From the NCBI RefSeq assembly GCF_016745095.1, contig NZ_CP067087.1:2840501-2904500 (forward strand): a DNA stretch of 64,000 bases, in the 5' to 3' direction. How positions within the stretch are numbered: position 1 is the first letter of the stretch; every line of letters begins with the position of its first letter. The notes beneath the pieces are model-generated. The model saw only the letters and a program-made list of their open reading frames with translations. It searched no databases and had not been told where the DNA came from. This DNA comes from Croceicoccus sp. YJ47. Its GTDB lineage: Bacteria > Pseudomonadota > Alphaproteobacteria > Sphingomonadales > Sphingomonadaceae. Below, piece after piece: positions 60,910 through 64,000 of this stretch. The position numbers and the translations under genes are program-made.

Positions 60910-61689
60910 TCAGGCGTTGGCGGTCTGCGACACGGGGCCCTTGCCCTGGTTCACCTGACGCCCGAAGATTTCGCGCGTCAGATCGAGCGAGAAAAGATGC
61001 GCATAGACCAGCGACAGCAGCCCGTTCTGATTCCATGTACGGAGCTGATCGCCGCGCATTTCGCGCAGCTTTTCCTGATCCACCATCTGGAAACCGCGAT
61101 AGATGAACGGGTCGCTGCTTTCGTCGCGGCGAATGGCAACCTCGCCATCCATGAGCAGGTCGTGCTTCTTCAGCTCCTGCATGAAGGCGGCGGTGCGCTG
61201 TCCGGCCTGCTCGAACTGTTCGTTGAATTTGAGGATGTTCTGCGTCGCGGTGCTGGGCTGCCCCTCGTCGTTGAACAGCCGCTCGCCTTCGTCGAATTCA
61301 CCGACAAGATCGCTCGACGGGTCGTAGCACAGCGAAAGCTGATCCGTGTCGGGCGACAGCTTGGCGAGGAGAAAGGGATAGCGGCGCGCATAGGCCGGGA
61401 CATAGGCGGGCGTCGTCATCGTGCCTTCGTCGTCGAAGAAGGTATTGATCCCCTCGTTCAGCCCCATCAGCGCGAGCGGAACCGGATTGTCGCCGGACGA
61501 GAAGATGATGGGATAGTTGCGCTGCGCCGAGGGGAATTCCTCGACCGTGAGCGGAACGGCATGCTGCTTCGCGAGCCAGGGCGCCTTTTCCGTGCTCTTC
61601 GCGCGAAAATTGCCGTGTTCGTTGCTGTTGAGCGGAACAAGGCCGTTGTAGAAGATCGGCAGGTTGGCGTTTTGCGGCGCGCTGGCCAT
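60910..61689 (-). CDS. SapC-family protein
   Basis: 259 residues, SapC-related (family named for a Campylobacter S-layer gene cluster; function poorly known). Segments typical of the family: NLPIFYNGLVPLNSNEH, AVPLTVEEFPSAQRNYPIIF, GEFDEGERLFNDEGQPS, and DPFIYRGFQMVDQEKLREM. There is no signal peptide or membrane segment, so it is probably cytoplasmic. ATG 61689 follows GGAGAATTCC on the minus strand. It is abundant in sphingomonad genomes; no S-layer gene is nearby. Confidence 0.85.
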   Translation of the reverse strand: MASAPQNANLPIFYNGLVPLNSNEHGNFRAKSTEKAPWLAKQHAVPLTVEEFPSAQRNYPIIFSSGDNPVPLALMGLNEGINTFFDDEGTMTTPAYVPAYARRYPFLLAKLSPDTDQLSLCYDPSSDLVGEFDEGERLFNDEGQPSTATQNILKFNEQFEQAGQRTAAFMQELKKHDLLMDGEVAIRRDESSDPFIYRGFQMVDQEKLREMRGDQLRTWNQNGLLSLVYAHLFSLDLTREIFGRQVNQGKGPVSQTANA

Positions 61690-61840
61690 AGGAATTCTCC
61701 GGTACAGACAATTGAGCTTCGGGTGATTGCGAAATATCGTGCGGGGACGGTGGCCGCCCCCCGGATGGCATGGCGCTTTAGGCGAGCGGTGCAGGCGGTG
61801 CAAGGCGGTCGCATCGCAGCCCACGCGCCCGCCAGCCGCC

Positions 61841-63274
61841 TCAGATCAGCTTGCCGGGGTTCATGATATTAGCGGGGTCGAGCGCGCGCTTGACCGCCGC
61901 CATCACGTAGAGGGCTGCCGCCGCATGCGTGTCGCGCAGCGTGTCGCGCTTGTCCTGCCCGATGCCGTGTTCGGCAGAGATCGAGCCGCCCCATTCGCCG
62001 ACCCGGGCATAGACGCGGCGGCTGATCGCCTTCCCGTCCGCAGCCTCCCACGCGGCTTCCTCGGCACCATCGGGCGCGATCACGTGCAGGTGGATATTGC
62101 CGTCGCCCAGATGGCCGAATCCCACGACATCGTGGTCGGGCCAGTCGGCGGCGATGTCCCCGGCGATGAAATCCATGAAGTCGGGCATTTTCGCAACCGG
62201 CACGGAAATGTCGTGCTGCACCGCGGGGCCGCGCGCCTTTTCCGCGGGCGCGATCGTCTCCCGCAACTGCCAGAACGCCTCGGCCTGCGTTTCATTCGCG
62301 GCGATGGCGGCATCCTCGACCAGCCCGTCCTCGAACGCGGCCATCATCGCGGCCTCCACCCGGTCGCCCAGCGTGTCGGCGCTGTTCTCGTCCGCCACGA
62401 ATTCGAGCAGTGCGTGCCAGCCATGCGCCTCCTGCAGCGGCGCCTGCGCATCGGGGAGATAGGCGATCACATCGTCGAGACAGGCTTGCGGCAACACCTC
62501 GAACCCTTCGAGCGCGTCGCCCATCGCATCCTCGCAATGGAGGAGGAGCCGGCGCGCCTGGTGAAGGTCGGGCACACCCGCCCAGACCACGCGCCGCTCC
62601 GCGACTTCGGGCGAAAGGCGCAGCACTGCGGTGCTCACGATGCCGAGAGTCCCTTCGGAGCCGATCCACAATTGCTTGAGATCGAAACCGCGATTGTCCT
62701 TCTTCAATGCGGTCGTGAGGTCGAGCACGCGCCCGTCGGGCAGCACGACCTCGATCCCCGCGACGAGGCTGCGCATCGCCCCGTGGCGCAAGACCTGCGT
62801 CCCGCCCGCGTTCGTCGCGATCAGCCCGCCGACCGTCGCCGAACCCTTCCCGCCGAGCGAGAGGGGGAAGCGCAGCCGCTCCGCCTCCGCCGCTTCGTGA
62901 AGGGTTTGAAGCACGACGCCCGCGCCGCACCGCGCGGTGCGTGCTTCGCCGTCGATGGTCATGGCGTTCATCCGGCGCAGCGAGAGCAGCAGCGCATCGC
63001 CGCTTTCATCGGGCGTCGCCCCGCCGACCATGCCGCTGTTCCCGCCCTGCGGCACGATCGGCACGCCGTTTTCGGCGCACAGGGCTACGATGCGCGAAAG
63101 CTGCGCCGTGTCCGCAGGCTGCGCGAGCGCGCGCGCGCGGCCCGTATAACGCCCGCGCCAATCGGTCAGCCAGGGGTCCATCGCATCCGCGTCGCGGCTC
63201 AACCCCTTGTCGCCGAGGATGTCGTGCGCGTGTGCGAGAAAGGTTTCGTGATCGTGGTCGTTCGCATTCGTCAT
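61841..63274 (-). CDS. FAD-binding oxidoreductase (D-2-hydroxyacid/glycolate dehydrogenase-like)
   Basis: 477 residues of the VAO/GlcD family. The N-terminal PCMH FAD domain has VPIVPQGGNSGMVGGATPD, PLSLGGKGSATVGGLIATNAGG and GTLGIVSTAVLRL; the C-terminal cap domain carries GFGHLGDGNIHLHV and ISAEHGIGQDKRDTL with the metal/active-site histidines. Substrate is probably D-2-hydroxyglutarate or another D-2-hydroxyacid. The start at 63274 (MTNANDHDHET) is chosen; in-frame ATGs further upstream would add a basic, non-conserved leader. Confidence 0.87.
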   Translation of the reverse strand: MTNANDHDHETFLAHAHDILGDKGLSRDADAMDPWLTDWRGRYTGRARALAQPADTAQLSRIVALCAENGVPIVPQGGNSGMVGGATPDESGDALLLSLRRMNAMTIDGEARTARCGAGVVLQTLHEAAEAERLRFPLSLGGKGSATVGGLIATNAGGTQVLRHGAMRSLVAGIEVVLPDGRVLDLTTALKKDNRGFDLKQLWIGSEGTLGIVSTAVLRLSPEVAERRVVWAGVPDLHQARRLLLHCEDAMGDALEGFEVLPQACLDDVIAYLPDAQAPLQEAHGWHALLEFVADENSADTLGDRVEAAMMAAFEDGLVEDAAIAANETQAEAFWQLRETIAPAEKARGPAVQHDISVPVAKMPDFMDFIAGDIAADWPDHDVVGFGHLGDGNIHLHVIAPDGAEEAAWEAADGKAISRRVYARVGEWGGSISAEHGIGQDKRDTLRDTHAAAALYVMAAVKRALDPANIMNPGKLI

Positions 63275-63518
63275 GGCACCGCGCCTTGCCATATCGCGCG
63301 CGCCATGTCGCCCCCGTTTGCGGGTTGCGGGCGGCTGCATCGCGCGCACTGCCCGCGAATTTGTGATGCCGTCGAATTTTCCCACTAAATCCGAAAGGTT
63401 AAGCCATCATTCAAGGCGCAAAGCCCAGACCGCCCCAAATTGCATGTTGCACCTGCACAGCAGCGGTTTCATAGCTGTTGTCGTTCAACCAGTACGGGGT
63501 GGGTTTCGGACAATCATA

Positions 63519-64000
63519 ATGGCTTTCGACGTTCTCTGGATTGCGCCACTTTCGCTGCTGAGCGGGGCGTTCGCGATCGGCGCGGCGGAGATGGGCTGGA
63601 ACACGAACGAGGTGGAGGACGCCATCCATGCGCCCGGCGACGATCTCACATTCGAACAGACGCGCAGCCGGATCGTCGTGCGCGTCACGCCGTTCGGTTC
63701 GCAGAATCGCGATCCGCAGCGGCAGGCTGTCACGCAGTTGCGGCCGCTCGACGGGAAGAGCGAGGAATGCCTCCCGCTCGCCGATGTCGCGGGTGTGCGG
63801 CTGGGGCAGGGGCGCCTGCTGCTCTTCATGCGCGACCGTCGGATCTACAGCGCGAATTTCGAACGCTCCTGCCCTGTCGAAAGCTTTTATTCCGGCTTTT
63901 ACGTGGAACGACCGAGCGACGGGCGCATCTGTGCCGGGCGGGAGGAATTGCACGCCCGGTCCGGCGCCGACTGCACGCTGAGCAGTTTTCGCGGCATGAC
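63519..64000 (+). CDS. secreted protein of unknown function, 3' truncated by window end
   Basis: The frame is open from ATG 63519 to the end of the window (160 codons). It opens with a hydrophobic segment (MAFDVLWIAPLSLLSGAFAIGA) that looks like a signal peptide, followed by a mature domain with four cysteines (EECLP, RSCPV, RICAG, ADCTL), possibly two disulfides. No family is recognised, although the layout resembles short sphingomonad envelope proteins ending in a Cys-x-x-x-Phe-Arg segment, so the stop may be close. It is divergent from the FAD oxidoreductase; 63275-63518 holds no further gene. Confidence 0.6.
   Translation, partial: MAFDVLWIAPLSLLSGAFAIGAAEMGWNTNEVEDAIHAPGDDLTFEQTRSRIVVRVTPFGSQNRDPQRQAVTQLRPLDGKSEECLPLADVAGVRLGQGRLLLFMRDRRIYSANFERSCPVESFYSGFYVERPSDGRICAGREELHARSGADCTLSSFRGM

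Noticed and set aside
60782-61036. 84-codon minus-strand frame across the SapC 3' end
   Set aside because: It overlaps sapC out of frame, lacks a ribosome-binding site and has no homologous motif; the region is better read as promoter plus small RNA.

Overview
The window looks like ordinary chromosome from a high-GC alphaproteobacterium, most likely a Sphingomonadales (Erythrobacteraceae-like) species. This is inferred from the DivL/CckA/CpdR cell-cycle proteins, AddAB instead of RecBCD, the run divL-tsaE-amgK-murU-addB-addA-trxA, a SapC-family protein and dense 4-nt start/stop overlaps. I see no phage, insertion sequence, CRISPR array, rRNA or island, and no stretch over 300 bases lacks a gene.

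Layout. 1-7.7 kb: a tightly coupled propionyl-CoA/methylmalonyl-CoA operon (mce, paaG-like hydratase, mutase, bioB, LprI-like protein, pccA, csaA, DUF488). 7.7-8.9 kb: tandem DUF421 proteins. 8.9-14.8 kb: aroB/aroK on the minus strand, then a frameshifted secreted protein, xerD and accA. 15-20.6 kb: M48 lipoprotein protease, two Flp pilins, mutT, tRNA-Arg, a frameshifted hemerythrin gene coupled to a phospholipase D, and a peroxiredoxin. 20.8-33.8 kb: ahcY, then the divL to trxA block. 33.8-42 kb: inositol-phosphatase, argJ, a small secreted protein, secA, azoR, rlmN and an outer-membrane barrel. 42-51 kb: 2OG oxygenase/greB, lytic transglycosylase, dapA, smpB, DUF2062, cckA and recA. 51-64 kb: alaS, a cation/proton antiporter, a GNAT-nitrilase fusion, icd, tRNA-Val, cpdR, an N-formylglutamate amidohydrolase, a candidate small RNA, SapC, an FAD oxidoreductase and a truncated secreted protein.

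Connections. DivL (Tyr in place of the phospho-His), CckA and CpdR belong to one phosphorelay that controls CtrA, and both Flp pilin promoter regions carry CtrA-like sites. bioB sits beside the biotin-dependent carboxylase it would supply. RecA and AddAB serve double-strand-break repair. AmgK, MurU and the transglycosylase fit peptidoglycan recycling. An 8-4-8 palindrome between prx and ahcY resembles an SAH-responsive operator.

Main caution. Five conserved genes are interrupted: in-frame TAG codons in csaA and alaS, both inside CCTAGG, and apparent single-G losses in G runs of the 10.9-kb gene, the hemerythrin gene and addA (the last fuses addA to trxA). TAG is a normal stop for at least four other genes here, so general recoding is unlikely. 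Base-calling error must be excluded before any biological reading. The best candidates for new biology are the orphan small RNA near 60.7 kb and the small secreted protein directly upstream of secA.
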